Source: an uncultured Pirellulaceae bacterium
GTDB lineage: Bacteria; Planctomycetota; Planctomycetia; Pirellulales; Pirellulaceae
DNA: 5,108 bases
Direction: 5' to 3'
Assembly: GCA_934255105.1 (NCBI GenBank)
Contig: CAKQNH010000426.1
Coordinates: 1 to 5,108 of the forward strand
The first letter of the stretch is position 1; the number at the start of each line of letters is the position of its first letter. The notes beneath the pieces were generated by a model. The model saw nothing but the letters and a program-made list of their open reading frames with translations. It had not been told where the DNA came from and searched no databases. The translations under genes were made by a program, and so were the position numbers. Positions 1-5,108 of this stretch are shown piece by piece.

Positions 1-3
1 CGC

Positions 4-822
4 ATGACACTGCTTGGAAAAGTATTCACCGGATTGATATTTCTCCTATCGGTCATTTTCTTTTCGTTGGCTGTGGTTGTGAACGCCTCACACATCAACC
101 AAAAGACACTGGCCACGAAATATCAAGCCGAAGCACAGGCGGCTCAACGCAAGAACACGGAATTGACCAGCTTGCTTGAGCAGACCAAAGATGAATTGGC
201 TGTGGAGCAATTGGCTCGCCGCTCGGTCTTGGGGGCTCTGCAAACTCAACTCAGTCAAATCAAGACTGTCCTCCAAGAGAAAGAAAAGGAGCTGCAAAAC
301 GCGCAAGCCTCTTTGACTCAGTTCGTGAGCACCGAGAAACAGACCCAGGCTGAACTCAAGGCCAAGACGGACGACAACGAATTGCTGCGCAAGCAAATGG
401 TCGATGCCCGCGAAGATCGCAATCAGTTGTTCCAGCGTCTGGTGACATCCACCGACCAACACAATCGCCTGCAGGGAATCTATCAAAGCGAACGCGAACG
501 CGAACGCGCGATGGCCGCTCAACTGTCGGCCGCATCGGAGAAACTGGAGAAGATCGACATTCGCCCCGAAACATTGCTGACCTCGCCGCCAGTGAAAGGA
601 CGCATCACGGCCGTATCCACCACGGGGCTAGTCGAAGTCTCGCTGGGACGCGACGATGGCCTGCGCGAAGGCTTCACCCTAGAGGTCCATCGCGATGGTC
701 AGTACTTGGGCCGACTGAAGGTAACGAAGGTCACGGACAACACATCGGTAGCTGAAATTATGACCGGCTTTCAAAAGGGTTACGTTCGCGCTGGCGATCG
801 CGTCGATTCGAAACTATTTTAG
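4..822 (+). CDS. Membrane-anchored coiled-coil protein of unknown function
   Basis: I do not recognise a named family for this 272-residue protein. Residues about 7-28 form one strongly hydrophobic segment with a Lys just before it, so it is either an N-terminal membrane anchor or an uncleaved signal. Residues about 33-185 are rich in Gln, Glu, Lys, Ala and Leu, with almost no Gly or Pro and heptad-like spacing, as in a long coiled coil. Residues about 195-272 change character: alternating hydrophobic residues with glycine turns (VKGRITAV, VEVSLGRDDGLREG, YLGRLKV, GYVRAGDRV) suggest a small beta-barrel or SH3-like domain. The overall plan (anchor, coil, beta domain) resembles that of MreC-type envelope proteins, but I see no specific match. 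The ATG at position 4 is followed directly by the membrane segment, which supports this start. The upstream context is cut off. It probably forms a unit with the small membrane protein 58 bp downstream. The reading frame is secure; the function is unknown. Confidence 0.88.
   Translation: MTLLGKVFTGLIFLLSVIFFSLAVVVNASHINQKTLATKYQAEAQAAQRKNTELTSLLEQTKDELAVEQLARRSVLGALQTQLSQIKTVLQEKEKELQNAQASLTQFVSTEKQTQAELKAKTDDNELLRKQMVDAREDRNQLFQRLVTSTDQHNRLQGIYQSERERERAMAAQLSAASEKLEKIDIRPETLLTSPPVKGRITAVSTTGLVEVSLGRDDGLREGFTLEVHRDGQYLGRLKVTKVTDNTSVAEIMTGFQKGYVRAGDRVDSKLF
488..505 (+). repeat. Hexanucleotide repeat (GCGAAC x3) inside coding sequence
   Basis: Three perfect copies of GCGAAC lie inside the coiled-coil gene and encode alternating Glu and Arg (residues about 163-168). 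Gain or loss of a unit would keep the frame and only lengthen or shorten the charged coil, so this is a harmless length-variable site. Confidence 0.6.
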
Positions 823-880
823 TCCCGCTTCGACTCGCCACCCCACGTATCCTCCTCCTCTTTTTAGATTAGCGACGCAC

Positions 881-1003
881 ATGGCCACCGGTAACCAGCC
901 CAAACAACCCTACACGGTATACACCGTGATGCTCATCGCATCGACGCTGCTGATGCTCATCGCCTGTATTTTGATGGGTATCGAATGGGCTCGCTTTAGC
1001 TGA
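881..1003 (+). CDS. Small single-pass membrane protein (40 aa)
   Basis: ATG at 881 and TGA at 1001-1003 give a 40-residue protein. It opens with a polar, Pro/Gln-rich N-terminus (MATGNQPKQPYTVYT). Residues about 16-34 are an unbroken hydrophobic stretch (VMLIASTLLMLIACILMGI), and the tail is short (EWARFS). That is the pattern of a one-helix inner-membrane protein. No Shine-Dalgarno motif is visible; the stretch upstream is pyrimidine-rich (CCTCCTCCTCTTTTT, 851-865). The codons look real and the amino-acid plan is coherent. I recall similarly built tiny proteins (basic/polar start, Y-x-V-Y-T, one helix, E-x-x-R near the end) beside coiled-coil membrane proteins in planctomycetes, but that is memory, not a search. 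It lies 58 bp after the coiled-coil gene on the same strand and may be a partner of it. The function is unknown. Confidence 0.68.
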   Translation: MATGNQPKQPYTVYTVMLIASTLLMLIACILMGIEWARFS

Positions 1004-1013
1004 GCACCTCAAG

Positions 1014-1149
1014 TGGGATAAGCTTCCAGCTTGTCAACCGTGGGATAAGCTTCCAGCTTGTCAGACGTGGGATAAGCTTCCAGCTTGTCAAGCGTGGTGT
1101 AAGCTTCCAACTTGCGAACAAGTGCTGTAAACTTCCCACTTGCGTTTCG
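1014..1149 (+). repeat. 27-bp palindromic tandem repeat array
   Basis: Five head-to-tail units start at 1014, 1041, 1068, 1095 and 1123. Units 1-3 share their first 23 bases exactly and all end in CG, differing only at two bases just before that. Units 4 (28 bp) and 5 are progressively diverged. Each of the first three units folds into an 8-bp hairpin, GATAAGCT-TCC-AGCTTGTC, with one G-T wobble. In units 4 and 5 the second base pair changes from A-T to G-C, although unit 4 has one mismatch deeper in the stem and unit 5 has lost the loop-side half of the stem. The period of 27 is divisible by 3, so the opposite strand reads as a repeating peptide (SWKLIPRLT), which can be mistaken for a gene. 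The array lies between the small membrane protein and dprA. The role is unknown; it is a REP-like or structured-RNA candidate. Confidence 0.9.
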
Positions 1150-1164
1150 CAAATTAGCCTCCCC

Positions 1165-1193
1165 AAACGCACGTTAAACTTACCTCCACGTTT
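1165..1193. repeat. Diverged repeat copy bounded by AAACG/CGTTT
   Basis: This segment is bounded by a 5-bp inverted repeat (AAACG at 1165-1169, CGTTT at 1189-1193). It contains TTAAACTTACC, related to the TGTAAACTTCCC of array unit 5. Read on the minus strand it contains GTGGAGGTAAG, which also resembles the start of a unit, so the orientation is ambiguous. The 5' arm AAACGCA (1165-1171) can also pair with TGCGTTT at 1141-1147. Confidence 0.45.
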
Positions 1194-1204
1194 GACACTG
1201 AGAA

Positions 1205-1226
1205 GGCAAGCTAGAAGCTTACCCCA
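1205..1226 (-). repeat. Inverted copy of the 27-bp repeat unit
   Basis: The minus strand of this segment matches the first 22 bases of the array unit at 19 positions. Its hairpin is GGTAAGCT-TCT-AGCTTGCC: compared with units 1-3, both sides of the second base pair have changed (A-T to G-C), so the stem is kept, and the loop has changed from TCC to TCT. Because it faces the array, it could also pair with units 1-3 to form a large stem just upstream of dprA. Confidence 0.75.
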
Positions 1227-1259
1227 CCTTTTGACGTGACAGAGCACTAAAGGGATCGC

Positions 1260-2372
1260 ATGCTGCAGATCGATGGCGGCCAGCTCGACTACATGCAGGT
1301 CGCCATCACGACCGGAGTCGGACCCTGCCTGCTGCAACGGCTGCTCGATCACTTCGGCTCCGCTACGGACATTCTGTCCGCCAGCCCCCAGCAACTGAGC
1401 GAAGTGGAAGGGGTCGGGGTGCATTTAGCGCGACGCTTGCGCTCAAGCGAATTTCGCGACCAAGCACTGATCATCTGCGATGATTGCCAACAGCGCGGCA
1501 TCGACATTCTCTTTCCCGACCAGCCGGAATTTCCACGCCTGTTGCGGGAGATCCCCGATCCGCCCAGTTTGTTATATGTGCGCGGAGCGCTGCGAACCGC
1601 TGACGCGATGTGCATCGCCATTGTGGGGACTCGCGGTGCTTCCCAATACGGGCGCAGCCAAGCGGAGCGATTCGCGCGCGGACTAGCCCGCGCTGGTTTG
1701 ACGATTGTCAGCGGTCTAGCGCGTGGCATCGACGCAGCCGCCCATATCGGAGCCCTGGAAGCCGAGGGGCGAACGATCGCCGTGCAAAGCAACGGAGTAG
1801 CAGAGATCTATCCGCCGCAGCACGCAGAATTGGCCGAACGCATAATCGCCGGCGGTGCGCTGATCAGTGAAATGCCACCTGGTACCAAACCTAAGAAAGG
1901 TATGTTTCCACAGCGCAATCGGCTGATCAGCGGCCTGTCCCTAGGGACCATCGTCATCGAAGCGGCCGAGCGTTCAGGCGCGCTGATCACCGCTCGCTTG
2001 GCGGGCGAGCAGGGACGCGATGTGTTCGCTCTGCCCGGCCTGGTCACATCCCCCAACGCTGGCGGCTGCCATCAACTGATTCGCGACGGAGTCCAATTGG
2101 TTCGCTCCCCAGAAGATGTGCTGGAGGGACTCGGGCCGCTAGTGGAAGGGGTTGCGCTATCTCCCGAGCAGACTGTGCGGCACGCCGCCGAGCTACAATT
2201 AAACGAACAGGAGACGATCGTACTGCAAGCCATCCAGATGGAACCGACCGATATCAATAGCATTGTGGCGGCAAGTGGACTTCCCGTCCCACGCGTGCTG
2301 AGTACCCTAAGCGTATTGGAGATGCGTCACTTGGTGCGCCGTCTCAGCGGTCAGCTTGTGCAGCGCAGCTAA
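1260..2372 (+). CDS. dprA: DNA-processing protein DprA (Smf)
   Basis: DprA binds single-stranded DNA in the cytoplasm, protects it and loads RecA onto it. It is needed for chromosomal transformation and is present in many non-competent bacteria. The 370-residue length fits three-domain members. Residues about 10-65 are a helix-hairpin-helix/SAM-like region ([28 protein letters not shown]). Residues about 85-290 are the Rossmann-like core: GTRGASQYG (123-131), [12 protein letters not shown] (151-162), [12 protein letters not shown] (216-227), [12 protein letters not shown] (234-245), ALPG (257-260) and [10 protein letters not shown] (268-277). Residues about 312-368 fit the C-terminal winged-helix domain. 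One core segment is unusual: [12 protein letters not shown] (174-185), where the family normally has AVLGxGL-type residues. The ATG at 1260 has a weak AAAGGGA site; an in-frame ATG at 1293 is an alternative that would still keep the GVGP motif. The downstream helicase starts 14 nt after the stop, which suggests an operon. Confidence 0.97.
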   Translation: MLQIDGGQLDYMQVAITTGVGPCLLQRLLDHFGSATDILSASPQQLSEVEGVGVHLARRLRSSEFRDQALIICDDCQQRGIDILFPDQPEFPRLLREIPDPPSLLYVRGALRTADAMCIAIVGTRGASQYGRSQAERFARGLARAGLTIVSGLARGIDAAAHIGALEAEGRTIAVQSNGVAEIYPPQHAELAERIIAGGALISEMPPGTKPKKGMFPQRNRLISGLSLGTIVIEAAERSGALITARLAGEQGRDVFALPGLVTSPNAGGCHQLIRDGVQLVRSPEDVLEGLGPLVEGVALSPEQTVRHAAELQLNEQETIVLQAIQMEPTDINSIVAASGLPVPRVLSTLSVLEMRHLVRRLSGQLVQRS

Positions 2373-2376
2373 AGGA
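2371..2376 (+). promoter_or_regulatory. Ribosome binding site for the helicase TTG start
   Basis: AAAGGA overlaps the dprA stop codon (TAA, 2370-2372) and ends 10 nt before TTG at 2387. The nearby ATG at 2376 is in another frame and stops after 12 codons. The next in-frame ATG is codon 31, beyond the conserved RPEQ motif, so TTG is the best start. The overlap suggests that helicase translation is coupled to dprA. Confidence 0.5.
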
Positions 2377-2386
2377 TGTTCGACCA

Positions 2387-4408
2387 TTGTCACTCGACGT
2401 ATCTTCCATCCTAGGAACCGGCGGGCTGATCGCGCGACGCCTGAAGCACTATGAAGAGCGGCCTGAGCAATTGGCAATGGCCCGAGCTGTCGCGCAGGCG
2501 ATGGCCGACAAGCGGCACTTGATCGCAGAGGCCGGAACAGGGGTGGGCAAGAGTTTCGCCTACTTGGTACCGGCCATTCTATTCGCCACGACCGACCAAC
2601 AAGAATCGCCGACCGCAGGCAATCCCGCAGACCCTGAACAGAAAAAAAGCCGCCGCGTCGTGGTCAGCACGCACACGATCAGTTTGCAGGAGCAGTTGAT
2701 CGACAAGGATCTGCCGCTGCTCAACGCGGTCATCCCTCGCGAGTTTACTTCGGTGCTGGTCAAGGGGCGCAGCAACTACATCAGTCTGCGACGCTACGAG
2801 ATCGCTCGTCAACGCGCCGCCAGCATGCTCAACGAAACCGAGTTCACGCAGCTCGAACAGCTCAAGGGTTGGCTGTCTAACACTTCAGACGGATCGCTCA
2901 GCAGTCTGCCCTTCAAACCGCTGGGATCGCTGTGGGACGAGGTCGCCAGCGACAGCAGCAATTGCCTGGGGCGCGCCTGCAAGACCTACGAGCAGTGCCA
3001 CTACTATCGCGCGCGTCGCCGCGTACACGGGGCGCAGATCTTGGTGGTCAACCATGCCATGTTCTTCACCGATCTGGCCCTGCGTCGACAGGCGGGCTTT
3101 GGCATCATCCCCGATTACGACGTGGCCATCTTGGACGAATGCCATACGCTTGAATCGGTGGCCAGCTCCCATCTAGGATTGAAAGTAACCAATGGACAAG
3201 TCCTCTATGCGCTGAACAAGCTCTACAACCCTGCCACCGGCAAGGGGCTGTTTGTAGCCATGGACTTGCAGCGCATGATCGAGCAAGTCACCCAGGCGCA
3301 TTATCAAATCGATCAGATGGTATTCGATCTCGATAGCTGGATGGGAAAAGACCCAGCGTCTGCCCGCCGCGTGCGCTCGCCGCTGGAGATCCCCAACCTG
3401 TTGAGCGACCGCTTAGAGGTGTTGGCAGCGGCGCTGCTGAAAATGTCTGACAATGCACAAGACGCCTCGCGCCGCCAGGATTTGATCTCCGCCGGTACTC
3501 GGCTGCAAGTCATCTCTGGAGACTTGAAGAGTTGGCTGGCTCAGTCGGATGCTGGACTGGTGTATTGGCTCGAGCGCACGACCACGCGTCGCGGTGAACT
3601 GCGAGTGGAAATGCACGCCGCACCCGTAGACATCTCGCACCGCATGCGCGAGATGTTGTTTCAAGAAGTCCCCAGCGTGATCATGACCAGCGCCACCGTA
3701 TCCACGGGGCGGCAGGGGGGCTTTGAATTCTTCCAGTCGCGCATCGGCGCTACGGGCAGCTTGACCACTCAGCAGGGGAGCCCGTTTGATTATCAGCGAC
3801 AAGCCGAATTGATCGTCGTGGGGGACATGCCCGATCCATCATCGCACAAGAAAGAGTTTGAGAATCTACTCCCCAAGATGATCGCGCGTTACTTGCTGCG
3901 CACGCAGGGACGAGCCTTCGTGTTGTTCACCAGCTATAGCCTGCTGCGCGGCACCGCGCAGAAGATGAGTCGCTGGTTTGCCGAGAACAACATGACTCTG
4001 TACAGCCAAGCTGACGGGACGCCTCGCGGACAATTGCTGGAGCAGTTCAAGCGCAATCCTCGTGGTGCCCTGTTTGGCACCGATAGTTTTTGGCAAGGAG
4101 TCGACGTGCCCGGCGACGCGCTGGGAAATGTCATCATCACCAAGCTCCCGTTTAGCGTACCCGATCACCCGTTGTTGGAAGCGCGCCTCGAGGCCATCCG
4201 CGCCGCCGGCGGCAATCCGTTTCGCGACTATCAACTACCCGAGGCGGTAATTAAACTGAGGCAGGGATTTGGGCGTTTGATTCGCACCGCCCAGGACACC
4301 GGCATCGTCGTCATCCTCGACCCACGCATCAAGAGCAAATACTACGGCCGCACCTTTTTGAGTTCTCTGCCCCAGTGCACCGTCACGCAGCACTCGGTGG
4401 CTTCGTAG
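2387..4408 (+). CDS. dinG: DinG/YoaA-type ATP-dependent DNA helicase (XPD-like, SF2)
   Basis: This family unwinds DNA 5'-3' using ATP and usually carries a 4Fe-4S cluster; it acts on forks, R-loops or repair intermediates. The 673 residues show the full motif order: Q-like motif [11 protein letters not shown] (22-32), Walker [10 protein letters not shown] (48-56), motif Ia [14 protein letters not shown] (91-104), DECH box (250-253), motif III MTSAT (433-437), motif [15 protein letters not shown] (508-520), motif [14 protein letters not shown] (564-576) and motif [11 protein letters not shown] (626-634). There is no N-terminal exonuclease domain, unlike Bacillus-type DinG. The Fe-S region has C193, C198 and C204, but the usual first cysteine (NY-x-C-LRR) is Ser133 (NYISLRR), and the only other cysteines are C252 and C664. 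A hydrophilic insert (about 69-89) separates motifs I and Ia. The start is taken as TTG. The DinG versus YoaA assignment is uncertain, so the symbol is provisional; the helicase family is clear. Confidence 0.93.
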   Translation: MSLDVSSILGTGGLIARRLKHYEERPEQLAMARAVAQAMADKRHLIAEAGTGVGKSFAYLVPAILFATTDQQESPTAGNPADPEQKKSRRVVVSTHTISLQEQLIDKDLPLLNAVIPREFTSVLVKGRSNYISLRRYEIARQRAASMLNETEFTQLEQLKGWLSNTSDGSLSSLPFKPLGSLWDEVASDSSNCLGRACKTYEQCHYYRARRRVHGAQILVVNHAMFFTDLALRRQAGFGIIPDYDVAILDECHTLESVASSHLGLKVTNGQVLYALNKLYNPATGKGLFVAMDLQRMIEQVTQAHYQIDQMVFDLDSWMGKDPASARRVRSPLEIPNLLSDRLEVLAAALLKMSDNAQDASRRQDLISAGTRLQVISGDLKSWLAQSDAGLVYWLERTTTRRGELRVEMHAAPVDISHRMREMLFQEVPSVIMTSATVSTGRQGGFEFFQSRIGATGSLTTQQGSPFDYQRQAELIVVGDMPDPSSHKKEFENLLPKMIARYLLRTQGRAFVLFTSYSLLRGTAQKMSRWFAENNMTLYSQADGTPRGQLLEQFKRNPRGALFGTDSFWQGVDVPGDALGNVIITKLPFSVPDHPLLEARLEAIRAAGGNPFRDYQLPEAVIKLRQGFGRLIRTAQDTGIVVILDPRIKSKYYGRTFLSSLPQCTVTQHSVAS

Positions 4409-4428
4409 AACGGGCACTCCTGCCCGTT
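4409..4428. repeat. Palindromic hairpin between two convergent stop codons
   Basis: AACGGGCA-CTCC-TGCCCGTT is a perfect 8-bp stem with a 4-nt loop, extendable by one G-T pair. It starts directly after the helicase stop TAG (4406-4408) and shares its last base with the stop TAA of the minus-strand reading frame (4428-4430). A two-way terminator is possible, but neither strand has a T-run after the stem, so it is not a classical intrinsic terminator. I recall similar ACGGGCA/TGCCCGT palindromes as recurrent intergenic elements in planctomycetes (unverified), which would make it REP-like. Confidence 0.7.
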
Positions 4429-4910
4429 TACCCCAAAAAACTCTTCGCGACTCTGCTGTTCAGAATGCTCAATGCGATTTCAAAAGGGCTCTCCAAGATG
4501 TTCCCTCGCTTTGCTACATGCAAGCGATCGAGCAACCAGGCGTTAGCCACCAAATCGTATTGATGCTTGACCCCTGTTGCCTGCAGTGCTTCGTCTAGCA
4601 TTTGCAATTGCTCCCTCGATGCGATACGGTCGCGACCGGCAACGACGAAAACAAAATGCAAGTTGTACCAATAGCGTCCACTATAGGAGCTGAGTGGTTT
4701 TTCGAAGCGATCGACATCGCCTACTTTGGTGAAGTTGAACAACATCTGCTCAAATTGCAGGTCGACAAACCGCTCCTTGGGAACTTCCTGTGCAATATAC
4801 TTCTGCACGTCGGCCGAGTGATTATGACCTATGGCTCGGAACGAGACCTTCCGGCTATCGGGCTGGAGCGTAAGTTTTCTCCCTAGCCAACCACCTGCCG
4901 CGTTCCTCGC
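4428..4910 (-). pseudogene. Decayed Y1 (HUH)-transposase-like gene, C-terminus missing
   Basis: The frame is open from 4910 to the TAA at 4428-4430. The only usual start codon is GTG at 4808 (126 residues), but plausible protein continues upstream of it (PDSRKVSFRAIGHNHSAD), so the original start is probably lost. Counting from the GTG, the region GRYWYNLHFVFVVAGRDRI (44-62), a central helix, and then WLLDRLHVAKRGN (91-103) and SPFEIALSILN (107-117) match the layout of IS200/REP-associated Y1 transposases: a first beta strand, a helix, a His-x-His strand and a following helix. The first His of the HUH pair is Arg95 (CGC at 4524-4526, one transition from CAC); the second, His97, is kept. The reading ends at SRVAKSFLG before the helix that should carry the catalytic Tyr. 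Loss of a catalytic His, the C-terminus and the start together indicate a dead copy. The assignment to the Y1 family is by pattern only. Confidence 0.55.
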
Positions 4911-5077
4911 TTAAACCCAATCCCCAAGATAACCACTGGGGATACAGCACAATGATGGGTGGCTCCATCCACCAAATTTCGCAAAACGGTTTCCGCCAAC
5001 AAGGCTGCGGCCCCGTGGCGGTCGTGCTGCCCCAGACCGTTCCCTAGAACCACCGCCTCAAAATTTGCTAGCGTCAT
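4883..5077 (-). CDS. Hypothetical protein (64 aa), possibly a truncated gene
   Basis: I do not recognise this protein. The ATG at 5077 (read on the minus strand) has the best ribosome site in the window, AGGAG with 6-nt spacing. The first 38 residues read like a folded alpha/beta protein: EAVVLGNGLGQHDRHG followed by AAALLAETVLRNLV. The GN-x-L-x-x-x-D-x-x-G pattern weakly recalls hydrogenase maturation proteases, and VVLGNG weakly recalls nucleotide-binding folds; neither is convincing. The last 26 residues (from THHCAVSP) look different in character and may be non-coding or mobile-element sequence read through. The ORF overlaps the transposase-like frame by about 28 nt in a different frame, so either a frameshift joins the two or a mobile element has truncated this gene. 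Its 3' neighbour is the decayed transposase; what lies upstream is outside the window. Confidence 0.4.
   Translation of the reverse strand: MTLANFEAVVLGNGLGQHDRHGAAALLAETVLRNLVDGATHHCAVSPVVILGIGFKRGTRQVVG
4921..4942. repeat. Short inverted repeat (TCCCCA/TGGGGA)
   Basis: Arms TCCCCA (4921-4926) and TGGGGA (4937-4942) enclose a 10-nt loop, inside the C-terminal part of the short minus-strand ORF and just outside the transposase-like frame. It could be the remnant of a recognition hairpin at the element's 5' flank. It is short enough to be chance. Confidence 0.35.
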
Positions 5078-5083
5078 CGCACA

Positions 5084-5088
5084 CTCCT
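5084..5088 (-). promoter_or_regulatory. Shine-Dalgarno AGGAG for the minus-strand ORF
   Basis: CTCCT on the plus strand is AGGAG on the minus strand, ending 6 nt before the ATG at 5077. It decides the start of the short ORF and is the main reason for treating that ORF as possibly real. Confidence 0.55.
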
Positions 5089-5108
5089 GGCTTGAACCGA
5101 CCTCTAGA

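Noticed and set aside
1014..1149. CRISPR array
   Set aside because: The units are directly adjacent with no spacers of 25-40 bp and only two variable bases; no cas-like gene is present.
1192..1236. TTGACA (1192-1197) and TTGACG (1231-1236) as -35 boxes for dprA
   Set aside because: No reasonable -10 box lies 16-18 bp downstream of either, and TTGACA-like words recur in the repeat units on the minus strand, so they are more likely part of the repeat.
996..1424. Minus-strand ORF of 142 codons with repeated SWKLIPRLT peptide
   Set aside because: It is the opposite strand of the 27-bp array running into the antisense of dprA. The repeat period is a multiple of 3, which keeps the frame open by construction; the remainder mirrors dprA codons.
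2376..2414. ATG at 2376 as the helicase start
   Set aside because: It is out of frame with the helicase and ends after 12 codons; TTG at 2387 keeps the conserved N-terminal region and has a usable ribosome site.
2642..2648. Run of seven A in the helicase gene as a programmed slippage site
   Set aside because: It encodes Lys-Lys in a hydrophilic insert, with no stimulatory structure seen and an intact frame on both sides.
4375..4563. Plus-strand ORF of 62 codons across the helicase end and the hairpin
   Set aside because: It overlaps the helicase end in another frame, runs through the palindrome and is antisense to the transposase-like frame; there is no domain or ribosome site.
4602..4886. 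Plus-strand ORF of 94 codons
   Set aside because: It is the shadow of the minus-strand transposase-like frame, which has the recognisable motif layout; no ribosome site precedes it.

Overview
The window looks like chromosomal DNA from a planctomycete, most likely a Pirellulaceae/Rhodopirellula-type organism. This rests on the style of the DprA and DinG-like proteins, the small membrane protein paired with a coiled-coil protein, a short palindromic tandem repeat between genes, and a degraded Y1-transposase-like gene of a type I associate with that group. These are recollections of family style, not database results. Base composition is moderately GC-rich, and several starts lack a clear Shine-Dalgarno site.

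Layout, left to right: (1) 4-822 (+), a membrane-anchored coiled-coil protein of unknown function with a C-terminal beta-rich domain. (2) 881-1003 (+), a 40-residue single-pass membrane protein. (3) 1004-1259, an intergenic stretch filled with a 27-bp palindromic tandem repeat (three near-identical and two diverged copies) and diverged copies in inverted orientation. (4) 1260-2372 (+), dprA, the RecA loader that protects incoming single-stranded DNA. (5) 2387-4408 (+), a DinG/YoaA/XPD-type superfamily 2 helicase, 14 nt behind dprA and probably started at TTG. (6) 4409-4428, a perfect 8-bp hairpin lying between two convergent stop codons. (7) 4428-4910 (-), a decayed reading frame resembling a Y1 (HUH) transposase with one catalytic His replaced and the C-terminal part missing. 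(8) 4883-5077 (-), a short ORF with a strong ribosome site that overlaps the transposase-like frame. I do not recognise it.

The functional core is dprA-helicase, a DNA-processing pair that is probably co-transcribed: one protein handles single-stranded DNA and recombination, the other unwinds DNA. The first two genes look like a separate envelope-associated pair. The right end is a small accessory patch of decayed mobile-element sequence. No complete novel defence or mobile system is visible. The most useful oddities are the helicase Fe-S site with only three of the four usual cysteines, the palindromic repeat array with a compensatory base-pair change between copies, and the transposase remnant ending at a REP-like hairpin.
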